Below, one piece after another: positions 6,755 through 15,030 of a DNA stretch of 24,734 bases. Source of the DNA: JAQUCI01 sp034932685. GTDB lineage: Bacteria; Bacillota_I; Bacilli_A; Erysipelotrichales; Erysipelotrichaceae. The notes beneath the pieces are model-generated. The model saw only the letters and a list, made by a program, of their open reading frames with translations, did not search any database and was not told the DNA's origin. The stretch lies in assembly GCA_034932685.1 (NCBI GenBank), contig JAYFOM010000045.1, positions 1 through 24,734 of the forward strand, given 5' to 3'. Position numbers and translations under genes: made by a program. Within the stretch, counting starts at the first letter, position 1. Each line of letters opens with the position of its first letter.

Positions 6755-7453
6755 ATGGAAAAGATAAGACATGTAGCCATTATCATGGATGGCAACGGTA
6801 GATGGGCTCAAAAACAAAAAAGAGAGAGAACATATGGCCACTACCAAGGTGTTGAAAATGTACGCAATATTGCGATCATGGCAAACAAGTTAGATATTGC
6901 AGTTTTAACATTGTATGCATTTTCAACTGAGAATTGGCGGCGACCAATTGAAGAAGTAAATTACTTGATGAAGTTACCGGAAGTATTTTTTAATCGCTTC
7001 TTAGATGAATTAATGAAAGAAAATATTCGCATCAAAATGATAGGTGATTATAAACTAATACCTGAAGATACTACTAAAGTATTACAAGCAGCAATCAATA
7101 AAACAGCTCATAATACTGGTATGATATTAAACTTTGCGATGAATTATGGTGGTAAACAAGAAATCCTTGCTGCTGTTAATAGTTGCGTTCAAGATATGGT
7201 AGAATTAAATAGCTTGCAAGAGATAGATGAAGCACAGTTTAATAGTTATCTTGATACGGGTGATCTACCAGATGTTGATCTGATGATTAGAACCGGAAAA
7301 GAATATCGTATTTCCAATTTCTTACTCTGGAAGTTAGCTTATGCTGAACTTACTTTTATCGATGAACCATGGCCTGAGTTTACTCCAGAACTATTCAAGA
7401 AAATCATTGAAGACTTTTATCATAGAGAAAGAAGGTTTGGCGGCTTAAAATGA
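6755..7453 (+). CDS. uppS: Isoprenyl transferase (undecaprenyl diphosphate synthase)
   Basis: 232 residues, close to the usual 240-250. It extends farnesyl diphosphate with isopentenyl units in cis to make the C55 lipid carrier of cell-wall synthesis. Seen: IIMDGNGRWA at 9-18 with catalytic D12, LTLYAFSTENWRRP, and the diphosphate-binding IRTGKEYRISNFLLW segment. The last normally reads RTSGE-R-SNFLLW; here S-G is replaced by G-K while both arginines and the serine remain. AAAGGAG precedes the ATG. Its TGA overlaps the cdsA start (ATGA), indicating coupling. Confidence 0.95.
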   Translation: MEKIRHVAIIMDGNGRWAQKQKRERTYGHYQGVENVRNIAIMANKLDIAVLTLYAFSTENWRRPIEEVNYLMKLPEVFFNRFLDELMKENIRIKMIGDYKLIPEDTTKVLQAAINKTAHNTGMILNFAMNYGGKQEILAAVNSCVQDMVELNSLQEIDEAQFNSYLDTGDLPDVDLMIRTGKEYRISNFLLWKLAYAELTFIDEPWPEFTPELFKKIIEDFYHRERRFGGLK

Positions 7454-8214
7454 AACAACGGATCATAACCGCATTTTTGATCATTATGGCAATAATACCA
7501 CCAATCTTACTTGGTGGAGTTTATTTGGATATTCTATTGATAGTATTTGCTTTAGCAGTGGTATATGAGTTTATTAAAGTAATGAAACAAAAAGACTTCA
7601 AAAGCGCTTTTTTGATCATTGCGATTTATGTATTGTTCAATCTTTTAGTAAATCAATATTATTTATTTGAAAGTACTATCGTTTTACTTATTGCTTTATT
7701 TTTTCTCAATGTAGTTGATGCGCATTATCATGTTGAGCAAATCGCTTATTTATTTATGTTTAGTTTCTTTACAGTAATCGTATTAAGAACTTTTAAAGAT
7801 ATTTATCTTTTAGGAATCTTTAATATCGTATATCTATTATTAGTTACCTATTTAACTGATACCTTTGCGTATTTTGGTGGTATTAAATTTGGTAAACATA
7901 AATTAAATGAGCGAATATCTCCAAAGAAGACCATTGAAGGAGCTGTGTTTGGTTATTTGGGTGGTGTGATAAGTGGTCTTATCTTTGGCTTAAACTACCT
8001 AAGCTTGCCAAGTATTTTAGTAATTATAGCAAGTTTGTTGATTCCTGTTTTTTCGCAACTTGGTGATTTAGCAATGAGTTCGGTTAAACGTCACTTCAAT
8101 ACCAAGGATTTTAGTAATATTTTTCCTGGTCATGGTGGTGTTTTAGACCGTATTGACAGTCTTACTTTCGCTATTTTAGTTTTCAATGTTTTAATGAAAG
8201 TGTTTTTAGTATGA
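7450..8214 (+). CDS. cdsA: Phosphatidate cytidylyltransferase (CDP-diglyceride synthase)
   Basis: 254 residues with about seven to eight hydrophobic membrane segments. It makes CDP-diacylglycerol from CTP and phosphatidic acid, the branch point of phospholipid synthesis. The family signature near the C-terminus is complete: SVKRHFNTKDFSNIFPGHGG followed by VLDRIDS. The earlier ISPKKTIEGAVFG segment is also typical. It overlaps uppS by ATGA at its start and dxr by ATGA at its end, so the three are translationally coupled. Confidence 0.95.
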   Translation: MKQRIITAFLIIMAIIPPILLGGVYLDILLIVFALAVVYEFIKVMKQKDFKSAFLIIAIYVLFNLLVNQYYLFESTIVLLIALFFLNVVDAHYHVEQIAYLFMFSFFTVIVLRTFKDIYLLGIFNIVYLLLVTYLTDTFAYFGGIKFGKHKLNERISPKKTIEGAVFGYLGGVISGLIFGLNYLSLPSILVIIASLLIPVFSQLGDLAMSSVKRHFNTKDFSNIFPGHGGVLDRIDSLTFAILVFNVLMKVFLV

Positions 8215-9347
8215 AGAAAATTGGTGTTTTAGGGATAACGGGATCAATTGGAATTCAAACATTGGATGTTGTCTTGCAACATCCAGATGATTTCAATATA
8301 ATCGCAATTAGTGCTGGTAGTAACATTACTCTTTTACAAGAAATACTATTAAAGTGCAGTCCTGATTTAGTATGTGTATTAAATCAAGAAGATGCTTACA
8401 TGTTAAAACAAATGTATCCCAATATTGAATTTGTGTTTGGTGATGAAGGTTTAATTCAATTAGCTACTTACCAACCAATTGAGTTATTGATCAATGCTTT
8501 GGTAGGTTATGTTGGATTAAGACCAACATTAGCTGCGATTAAAGCTAAGAAAGATATCGCACTGGCTAATAAAGAAACTTTAGTTGTTGGTGGTAAGTTT
8601 GTTATTAAGGCAGCTAAAGAGAATAATGTTAATATCTTACCAATTGATAGTGAGCATTCAGCAATCTTTCAAGCTATTGCTGGACGAAAACAAGGTATTA
8701 GTAAACTCATCATAACAGCTAGCGGTGGTAGCTTAAGAGATAAAAGTCGCGATGAACTTGTTAATGTGACTAAAAAGGAAGCACTTGCTCATCCTAATTG
8801 GACAATGGGTGCTAAAATTACGATAGATAGTGCTACTATGATGAATAAAGGTTTAGAAGTGATTGAGGCTCATTGGTTGTTTGATATGGAATTTGATGAT
8901 ATTGAGGTAATCATGCATCCAGAAAGCGTTGTTCATTCAATGGTTGAATATGTTGATGGTAGTGTTATCGCCCAATTAGGAACTCCTGATATGCGTTTAC
9001 CTATCCAATATGCTTTAAGTTATCCTAGACGACTACCACTTGTTGCTGATAAACTAGACTTAATCGCTATTGGTAAACTGCAGTTTAAACAACCTGATTT
9101 GAAACGTTATCCATTACTTAAGTTGGCATATCAAGTAGGTCGATTACAGGGTAACTTACCAATAATCATGAATGCGGCTAATGAAGAAGCCGTGCGATTG
9201 TTCCTTGATGATAAGATTTCATTTTTAATGATTGAAAACCTGGTATTAAAGGCATGTAGTGAAATATCATATGTAAATGAAATTACACTTGATGATATTA
9301 CTTACTATGATCGTATAGCCAGAGAATTTGTACTAAAAGAGGTGTGA
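8211..9347 (+). CDS. dxr: 1-deoxy-D-xylulose 5-phosphate reductoisomerase
   Basis: 378 residues, usual length. It converts DXP to MEP with NADPH, so this organism makes isoprenoids by the MEP route. Seen: NADPH-binding GITGSIG at 8-14; metal ligands D146 and E148 in PIDSEHSAIFQ; SGGS in the substrate loop; and MMNKGLEVIEAHWLF with N212, K213 and E216. Together with uppS three genes upstream it supplies the lipid carrier. It starts in the ATGA overlap with cdsA and ends four bases before rseP. Confidence 0.97.
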   Translation: MKKIGVLGITGSIGIQTLDVVLQHPDDFNIIAISAGSNITLLQEILLKCSPDLVCVLNQEDAYMLKQMYPNIEFVFGDEGLIQLATYQPIELLINALVGYVGLRPTLAAIKAKKDIALANKETLVVGGKFVIKAAKENNVNILPIDSEHSAIFQAIAGRKQGISKLIITASGGSLRDKSRDELVNVTKKEALAHPNWTMGAKITIDSATMMNKGLEVIEAHWLFDMEFDDIEVIMHPESVVHSMVEYVDGSVIAQLGTPDMRLPIQYALSYPRRLPLVADKLDLIAIGKLQFKQPDLKRYPLLKLAYQVGRLQGNLPIIMNAANEEAVRLFLDDKISFLMIENLVLKACSEISYVNEITLDDITYYDRIAREFVLKEV

Positions 9348-9351
9348 GATA

Positions 9352-10419
9352 ATGGCTGTTGTATATTTCGTATTGATCCTTGGCGTAATAATATTGATCC
9401 ACGAGTTGGGTCATTTAGTTACTGCTAAACTATTTAAGGTATATTGTCACGAGTTTTCTTTTGGTTTTGGGTATAAATTATTCTCAAAAAAAGGTAAAGA
9501 AACAACATACAGTATCAGAGCTTTACCCTTTGGTGGCTATGTTAGAATGGCTGGTGAAGAAAAATTAGAAGGTGATGTTGATGTACCATTTGAGCGTACT
9601 TTAAACGGTGTTAAACCGCTTAAACGTATGATAATAATGTTGAGTGGTATTTTTATGAATTTAGTCTTAGCGATAACTTTTTTCTCATTGTTATTGCTTT
9701 TATCAGGCTATTACGTTAAATATCCTGCACCAATCATTGCATCAGTAACACCAGGCTCACCAGCAGCTTTAGCTGGTATGCAAGCTAATGATCTTATTGT
9801 TGAGATTGAGTATGAAGATGGTGTTAAGATCAAACCAAAGTCATTTGCGACGATTGTCCAGTATGCTCAAAGTTACCATAATGAAGCAACATACTTAATT
9901 AACCGTGATTCAAGTATGATCTATATTAGGGTCAAACCAGAATATGATTCTAGCTTAGAGCGTTATCTGTTAGGGGTAACCATGAATGATATTGAGTTTT
10001 TACCAGTAAATGTACTTAACGCATTTTATTATGGTAGTATATATACGTTTGATACCACTTCTGATATTTTTAACTCTTTGATAAATTTAGTTCAAGGTCG
10101 TGGCTTATCTAATTTGTCAGGTCCAATAGCTATTTTCAAGATTACGGGTGAAACAATGGAAAGTGCTACTTCATTTAAAGAAGGGGTAATATATTTTCTA
10201 AATATTGTCGCTATTTTGTCTTTAAATGTTGGGATATTCAATTTATTGCCAATACCAATGCTTGATGGTGGAAGAGTATTACTGACATCAGTTGAACTTT
10301 TTACTGGTAAACCAATCAGTAAGAGAATAGAATATGCTTTAATTAACGCTAGTGCGATTTTGATCATGTTATTGTTTGTGTTTATATTATGGAATGATAT
10401 CATTAAACTATTCAACTAA
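9352..10419 (+). CDS. rseP: Site-2 intramembrane zinc metalloprotease (RseP/RasP family)
   Basis: 355 residues. It cleaves transmembrane substrates such as anti-sigma factors and signal-peptide remnants inside the membrane. The first membrane segment holds the zinc site HELGH at 17-21; a PDZ domain spans roughly 110-195 (TPGSPAALAGMQANDLI); the second catalytic motif NLLPIPMLDGG is at 297-307 with D305; a final membrane segment ends the protein. GAGGTG precedes the ATG. Order after dxr is conserved in Firmicutes. No anti-sigma substrate gene is visible in the window. Confidence 0.95.
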   Translation: MAVVYFVLILGVIILIHELGHLVTAKLFKVYCHEFSFGFGYKLFSKKGKETTYSIRALPFGGYVRMAGEEKLEGDVDVPFERTLNGVKPLKRMIIMLSGIFMNLVLAITFFSLLLLLSGYYVKYPAPIIASVTPGSPAALAGMQANDLIVEIEYEDGVKIKPKSFATIVQYAQSYHNEATYLINRDSSMIYIRVKPEYDSSLERYLLGVTMNDIEFLPVNVLNAFYYGSIYTFDTTSDIFNSLINLVQGRGLSNLSGPIAIFKITGETMESATSFKEGVIYFLNIVAILSLNVGIFNLLPIPMLDGGRVLLTSVELFTGKPISKRIEYALINASAILIMLLFVFILWNDIIKLFN

Positions 10420-10429
10420 GGAGAAACAA

Positions 10430-11443
10430 ATGAAAGTTTTAGTAACCGGAGGAACCGGATTCATTGGCAGTCATACTTGTGTGGAGTTGATGAAAGATGG
10501 ACACAGTGTCGTAATTGTTGATAACTTAAGCAATTCAAGTAGAGAAGTATTAAATCGAATCGCTAAGATAACAGGCTCACTTCCTAAGTTTTATCAAGAA
10601 GATCTTTTAGACAAACAGGCTTTAAATACAATTTTTGAAGAAAACAAGATTGATGCTGTAATTCATTTTGCTGGTTATAAAGCAGTAGGTGAATCAGTTG
10701 AGAAACCATTAATGTATTATCAAAATAACATCATTTCAACATTGAATCTGCTTGAAGTAATGAATCAATTCAATGTAAAACGTCTTGTATTTAGCTCAAG
10801 TGCAACTGTTTATGGTGATCCAAAAGAAGTTCCTATTACCGAAGAAAGTGCTTTAATGCCAACCAATCCGTATGGAAGAACAAAACTAATGATTGAAGAT
10901 ATCATGCGTGATCAAGCATTCGCTGATAAAAATTGGCAAATTGTCTTATTAAGATATTTTAACCCGATTGGTGCTCATGATAGTGGTTTGATTGGAGAAA
11001 CACCAAACGGCATTCCTAACAATCTATTACCTTACATAGCACAAGTTGCGACTGGAAAAAGAGAAAAGTTGCGTATTTGGGGAAATGATTATGATACGAT
11101 CGATGGCACTGGTGTAAGAGATTATATTCATGTAGTCGATCTTGCGATTGGTCACTTAAAGGCATTAAGATATAGTGAGAAAAATAGTGGTATTGTTGCG
11201 ATCAACCTTGGCCGCGGCATTGGATATTCTGTTATGCAAGTTAAAACCGCCTTTGAAGAAGCAACAGCTCAGACTATTCCATATGAAATATGTGTTCGTA
11301 GACCAGGCGATATTGCCACATGTTATGCAGATACTACAAAAGCAGAGCAATTATTAGGCTTTAAAGCTGAACGTGATATTAATCAGATGTGTAAAGATTT
11401 ATGGCACTTCTACCAAATAAACCCAGAGGGAGTCAATGATTAA
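10430..11443 (+). CDS. galE: UDP-glucose 4-epimerase
   Basis: 337 residues, the usual size. It interconverts UDP-glucose and UDP-galactose, feeding galactose use and surface glycans. Seen: NAD-binding GGTGFIG at 7-13, SSSATVYGDP with S124, and the YxxxK pair Y148/K152 in NPYGRTKLM. The start is the ATG at 10430 with AAGGAG five to six bases upstream; an in-frame start 54 bases earlier lies inside rseP, lacks a ribosome site and would add a non-homologous tail. It closes the rpsB-rseP run and is followed by a strong terminator. Confidence 0.96.
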   Translation: MKVLVTGGTGFIGSHTCVELMKDGHSVVIVDNLSNSSREVLNRIAKITGSLPKFYQEDLLDKQALNTIFEENKIDAVIHFAGYKAVGESVEKPLMYYQNNIISTLNLLEVMNQFNVKRLVFSSSATVYGDPKEVPITEESALMPTNPYGRTKLMIEDIMRDQAFADKNWQIVLLRYFNPIGAHDSGLIGETPNGIPNNLLPYIAQVATGKREKLRIWGNDYDTIDGTGVRDYIHVVDLAIGHLKALRYSEKNSGIVAINLGRGIGYSVMQVKTAFEEATAQTIPYEICVRRPGDIATCYADTTKAEQLLGFKAERDINQMCKDLWHFYQINPEGVND

Positions 11444-11465
11444 AGTATGCTTTGCATACTTTTTT
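11443..11465 (+). terminator. Intrinsic terminator after galE
   Basis: AAGTATGC (11443-11450), loop TTT, GCATACTT (11454-11461), then further T to 11465. The stem overlaps the galE stop and ends the long operon. Confidence 0.9.
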
Positions 11466-11524
11466 AGTATTTATGTGACAATTAATTACCATTAGTAGGG
11501 GTATGTATAAGTAATATATATATA

Positions 11525-11553
11525 TTTAAAATCGACCAGGTATATGGTATAAT
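11525..11553 (+). promoter_or_regulatory. Promoter of first MATE gene
   Basis: TTTAAA (11525-11530), a 17-base spacer and a consensus TATAAT (11548-11553) with TGG directly before it (extended -10). The predicted start lies near 11558-11561, only about ten bases before the ATG at 11569, so the GGAG ribosome site sits at the very 5' end of the message. Confidence 0.7.
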
Positions 11554-11568
11554 CTTGATGGAGTTAAT

Positions 11569-12930
11569 ATGGAACGTCAAGATCAATTACATTTGTATGC
11601 AGAAGAAAAAATAGGTAAAGCTATTTTTTTATTGGCGATACCTTCTATTTTATCTTCACTAATAACTTTAATTTATAATCTGATCAATTCAATCTTTATA
11701 AAAATGCTTGATAATACGGCTATGATTGCGGCTACTACCGTCGGCTATCCTATCATGACATTTATTCATGCATTTGGTAGTGCGGTTGGGGTGGGAGCTT
11801 CAAGCTATCTATCACGCCAGCTTGGCGCTAAATCGTATGAAGATTCCAAAGCTACAGTTAAAACTGCGATCACAATGGCGGTCATCATATCATTAACTCT
11901 TGCACTAAGTTCGTTTGTTTGGCTAAAACCAATTTTAAGCTTATTATCTGATGATCCTGAAGTATTAAAATATGCCTATATTTATAGTTTGATTACTGTT
12001 CTTGGTGGTATCACAGCAATATTAAAACAAGTATTAATGGGGCTATTAAGAACGGAAGGCGATATTGTCTTTCCAATGTATGTTTTACTTTTTAGTGTGC
12101 TATTAAATATTGTACTTGATCCTATTTTAATGTTTGATTGGGGCTTTAACTTACAAATTGGTGGTGCTGCTTTAGCAACTGTTTTAGTACAACTTATTTC
12201 AGTAATGATCCTATTTTATCGTCTTTGCGTTAAGAGTAAGTATGTTAAATGGCGCTTATTTGACTTTGGTATTAATATGAATTCATTAAAAGAGATAACT
12301 AATGTAGGATCCGCTGTTTTCATGCGTAATTTATTACCAAGTATTTCTTCTGGTATTTTTGCAAGTTCAGCTAATATGTTTGGTACGGCGTTTGTGGCTG
12401 GTGCCGGTATTGGTAAAAGAGCAACCCACTTTGCTTTGTTTGCGATACAAGGCATGGCTAATGGTTACTTAGCATTTGCTGCTTATAATTATGGGGCTAA
12501 GAATTATAAACGTTTGCGTGAATCAATGTGGTTATTGATCAAGAATTTAACCATATATTCCTTTATCGTATCTATTTTATTCATTGTGTTCGCTTCAAAT
12601 ATTAGTTCAATTTATAGTAATGATCCATTGGTTGTTCAATATGGGGCAATGATGTTGAAGTTTTACACTATATCATTGATCAATCAAGGAGCTTATAACA
12701 TCTTATTGATCGTATTACAGGCATTTGGCCGTAATAGAGATTCGATGATGGTATCCATTGCTCGGGGAGCTATTTATTATATACCTCTTATTTATTTACT
12801 ACCAAGAATCATTGGTGAAGCAGGTATTTATTTAGCACAACCAATAGCGGATTGGTTAACTTTGTTTACGATATTATTCATCGCTCGTGATATGATCGTT
12901 GCATTGATTAAACATAAACCTCTTGCATAA
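11569..12930 (+). CDS. MATE family multidrug efflux transporter (first of a tandem pair)
   Basis: 453 residues with about twelve hydrophobic segments, the normal MATE topology. MATE proteins export cationic drugs or metabolites using a sodium or proton gradient. Family marks include AIPSILSSLITLIYNLIN near residue 24 and HAFGSAVGVGASSYLSRQLGA near 67-87, echoed in the second half around GAGIGKRATHFALFAIQGMA. Closely related to the next gene: about three quarters identical over the first 100 residues by eye. GGAG lies 5 bases before the ATG. Substrate unknown; the close duplication suggests divergence of specificity or dosage. Confidence 0.92.
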   Translation: MERQDQLHLYAEEKIGKAIFLLAIPSILSSLITLIYNLINSIFIKMLDNTAMIAATTVGYPIMTFIHAFGSAVGVGASSYLSRQLGAKSYEDSKATVKTAITMAVIISLTLALSSFVWLKPILSLLSDDPEVLKYAYIYSLITVLGGITAILKQVLMGLLRTEGDIVFPMYVLLFSVLLNIVLDPILMFDWGFNLQIGGAALATVLVQLISVMILFYRLCVKSKYVKWRLFDFGINMNSLKEITNVGSAVFMRNLLPSISSGIFASSANMFGTAFVAGAGIGKRATHFALFAIQGMANGYLAFAAYNYGAKNYKRLRESMWLLIKNLTIYSFIVSILFIVFASNISSIYSNDPLVVQYGAMMLKFYTISLINQGAYNILLIVLQAFGRNRDSMMVSIARGAIYYIPLIYLLPRIIGEAGIYLAQPIADWLTLFTILFIARDMIVALIKHKPLA

Positions 12931-12950
12931 AAAGTACTTAGCGATATAAT
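12923..12950 (+). promoter_or_regulatory. Promoter of second MATE gene
   Basis: TTGCAT (12923-12928) overlaps the 3' end of the first MATE gene; a 16-base spacer and a consensus TATAAT (12945-12950) follow. Predicted start near 12957. There is no terminator between the two genes, so read-through from the first promoter is also possible. Confidence 0.65.
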
Positions 12951-12974
12951 AGTTTAGATAAAAGGGGGAATAGA

Positions 12975-14327
12975 ATGCAACATAATGATCAATTATATCT
13001 TTATTCCACGGAAAAGATAGGCAAAGCAATCGTATTGTTAGCAATCCCTTCAGTCTTATCTTCACTGATAAACCTTATTTATAATCTTATCAATTCTATC
13101 TTTGTTGGTATGCTTAAAAATACGGCAATGATTGCGGCAATAACAGTATCAACACCATTAACTACGGTCATTCATGCCTTTGGTAGCGCCTTAGGGGTTG
13201 GAGCCAGTAGTTTTTTAAGTCGTCAACTTGGTGCTAATGAACTAGAGAATTCAAAGGAAACAGTAAAAACAGCTATTACCTCAGGTATCTTAGTTTCTAT
13301 TTTGATCATTATCTTAAGTACATTTTGTCTTAGACCTCTTTTAAGTTTACTAACGGATGATCCAGCAGTATTGGAATATGCATATGTTTACTCTGCAATC
13401 ATTTTCTACAGTTCAATCGCGATTAACTTAAAACAGATCATCATTAATCTACTTAAAACAGAAGCTGATATTTTGTTTCCAATGTTTGTTTTATTAGGTA
13501 GTGTCTTGATCAATATAATATTCGCTCCTTTTTTCATGTTTGATTGGGGTTTAAATCTAGGTATTAGTGGTGCTGCACTTGCGACAATGTTAGCAGACTT
13601 AGTATCTTTAGTAGCCTTGTTATGGCGTCTTTGTTGTAAGACCAAATACGTTAGATGGCGTTTTGGAAGTTTTGGTTTTAAGCTAAGTGCGTTTAAAGAA
13701 ATCATCAATGTCGGTTCAGCTGTTTTTGTACGAAATGCCTTACCAAGCTTTTCAACTGCTATTTTTGCTAGTTCAGCAGGAATGTTTGGAACAGCTTTTG
13801 TGGCAGGAGTAGGGATTGGTAAAAAGGCATCATCATTAGCTTTGTTTGCGATTCAAGGAATGGCAAGTGGCTTTTTACCTTTTGCAGCATATAATTATGG
13901 TGCCCAAAATAAACAGAGATTACGTAAATCAAGCCTTATGTTGATCAGTGGCATGACGATATTTGCCATAGTCATGACAATAGTATTTCAGTTTTATACT
14001 GAGCCAATTTGCTCATTATATGCTTCAGATCCACAAGTAATCCTATATGGTAGTCAAATGTTAAGATTCTTTAATATATCATTAGTGACTCAAGGAGCCT
14101 ACAATGTATTATTAGTAATGTTACAAGCTTTTGGACGAAACAAAGATTCAATGATGGTTTCACTTGCCAGAGGGGTATTTTTCTACATACCGATTGTGTA
14201 CTTCTTACCAAGATTATATGGTTCGCTTGGTATATATCTAAGTCAACCAATAACAGACTGGTTAACATTGTTTGTCATACTATATATCAGTCGACATATC
14301 ATAAAACATCTGTTGTTTGATAAATAA
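12975..14327 (+). CDS. MATE family multidrug efflux transporter (second of a tandem pair)
   Basis: 450 residues, about twelve membrane segments, colinear with its upstream neighbour over the whole length (EKIGKAI-LLAIPS, HAFGSALGVGASSFLSRQLGA, GVGIGKKASSLALFAIQGMA, QAFGRNKDSMMVSLARG). A tandem duplication is the simplest origin. Differences cluster in a few segments, for instance residues 57-64 and around 140-160, where substrate or helix-packing changes could lie. AAGGGGG precedes the ATG by about 7 bases. Ends in a strong terminator. Confidence 0.92.
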   Translation: MQHNDQLYLYSTEKIGKAIVLLAIPSVLSSLINLIYNLINSIFVGMLKNTAMIAAITVSTPLTTVIHAFGSALGVGASSFLSRQLGANELENSKETVKTAITSGILVSILIIILSTFCLRPLLSLLTDDPAVLEYAYVYSAIIFYSSIAINLKQIIINLLKTEADILFPMFVLLGSVLINIIFAPFFMFDWGLNLGISGAALATMLADLVSLVALLWRLCCKTKYVRWRFGSFGFKLSAFKEIINVGSAVFVRNALPSFSTAIFASSAGMFGTAFVAGVGIGKKASSLALFAIQGMASGFLPFAAYNYGAQNKQRLRKSSLMLISGMTIFAIVMTIVFQFYTEPICSLYASDPQVILYGSQMLRFFNISLVTQGAYNVLLVMLQAFGRNKDSMMVSLARGVFFYIPIVYFLPRLYGSLGIYLSQPITDWLTLFVILYISRHIIKHLLFDK

Positions 14328-14347
14328 GTGCTAAAAAGCACTTTTTT
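14326..14347 (+). terminator. Intrinsic terminator after MATE pair
   Basis: AAGTGCT (14326-14332), loop AAAA, AGCACTT (14337-14343), then T to 14347. The stem overlaps the stop codon of the second MATE gene. Confidence 0.88.
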
Positions 14348-14349
14348 AT

Positions 14350-14378
14350 TTGACACATATAACATAAAGATTTATTAT
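14350..14378 (+). promoter_or_regulatory. Promoter of the AbiEi-like / envelope operon
   Basis: A consensus TTGACA (14350-14355), a 17-base spacer and TATTAT (14373-14378) directly follow the preceding terminator. Predicted start near 14385. This is the best -35 in the window and appears to drive the four genes to 20945, since no other promoter or terminator is seen among them. Confidence 0.7.
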
Positions 14379-14412
14379 AAATATACACAATATCTAAGAA
14401 TTAGGTACATAT

Positions 14413-14982
14413 ATGACGATAATACAAAACAAAGGCATTTATTCAACAAACTACTTAAACAACCTTGGTTATACTAGTAATCATTTAACCAAGCTTATTC
14501 GAAGTAAAAAAATCACAAGAATAAAACACGGTTATTACACATTAGATCCTAACATTGAACAGTTTTCACAAATCATAGCACTATACCCAGAAGCTATCAT
14601 ATGTTTAAGATCAGCATTATATTGGTATGGTTATATAAAAGAAAAACCAGAAATAGATACGATAGCAGTTAGTAAAGCTCATAATCGATATAAATATCAA
14701 AAAGCTAATTTAAATTTAAAAGCTTACTTTCGAGATGATAAATATATAAATCTTGGTGTTAAGAAAATGTATCATGAGAATTTACCATTTTATATTTATG
14801 ATAAAGAAAGAACAATTTGTGATTGCTTAAGAAGAAAAGATCTTCTTGATCCAGAAGAATATAAACAAGCGATCAAAGCATATCTTGATGATCCATCAAA
14901 GAACATCGAACGATTATCCAATTATGCAAGTATCTTGAGAATAAAAAAGAAAATTGATTTTCTTTTAGAAGTATGGCTTTAA
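14413..14982 (+). CDS. AbiEi-like antitoxin / winged-helix regulator without a toxin partner
   Basis: 189 residues, soluble and basic. An N-terminal winged-helix-like region (about 1-45, LGYTSNHLTKLIRSKKITRI then HGYYTL) precedes an AbiEi-type domain with the recognisable SALYWYG segment (about 67-73) and the YDKERTICDCLRRKDLLD motif (near 128-145). AbiEi proteins repress their own promoter and antagonise the nucleotidyltransferase toxin AbiEii, normally encoded immediately downstream. Here the next gene encodes a membrane-anchored protein and no nucleotidyltransferase lies anywhere in the window. It may therefore be a stand-alone regulator of the following envelope genes (inference). The ribosome site is weak (AGG, 7-8 bases from ATG). 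Confidence 0.75.
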   Translation: MTIIQNKGIYSTNYLNNLGYTSNHLTKLIRSKKITRIKHGYYTLDPNIEQFSQIIALYPEAIICLRSALYWYGYIKEKPEIDTIAVSKAHNRYKYQKANLNLKAYFRDDKYINLGVKKMYHENLPFYIYDKERTICDCLRRKDLLDPEEYKQAIKAYLDDPSKNIERLSNYASILRIKKKIDFLLEVWL

Positions 14983-15030
14983 ATAGTGCAAATAAAAGTG
15001 AAAAACGATATGATAGAACCAGGTGATAAA

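Noticed and set aside
7451..9347. Mycoplasma genetic code (TGA = Trp)
   Set aside because: uppS and dxr end at TGA at the expected family length, and tryptophans are TGG throughout.
10376..10429. Longer start for galE inside rseP
   Set aside because: No ribosome site and 18 non-homologous residues; the ATG at 10430 has AAGGAG and starts exactly at the NAD-binding strand.
11512..11525. TA-rich run before the first MATE gene as a repeat or origin
   Set aside because: A short AT dinucleotide run next to a consensus promoter; no further iterons or DnaA-type boxes were noticed.
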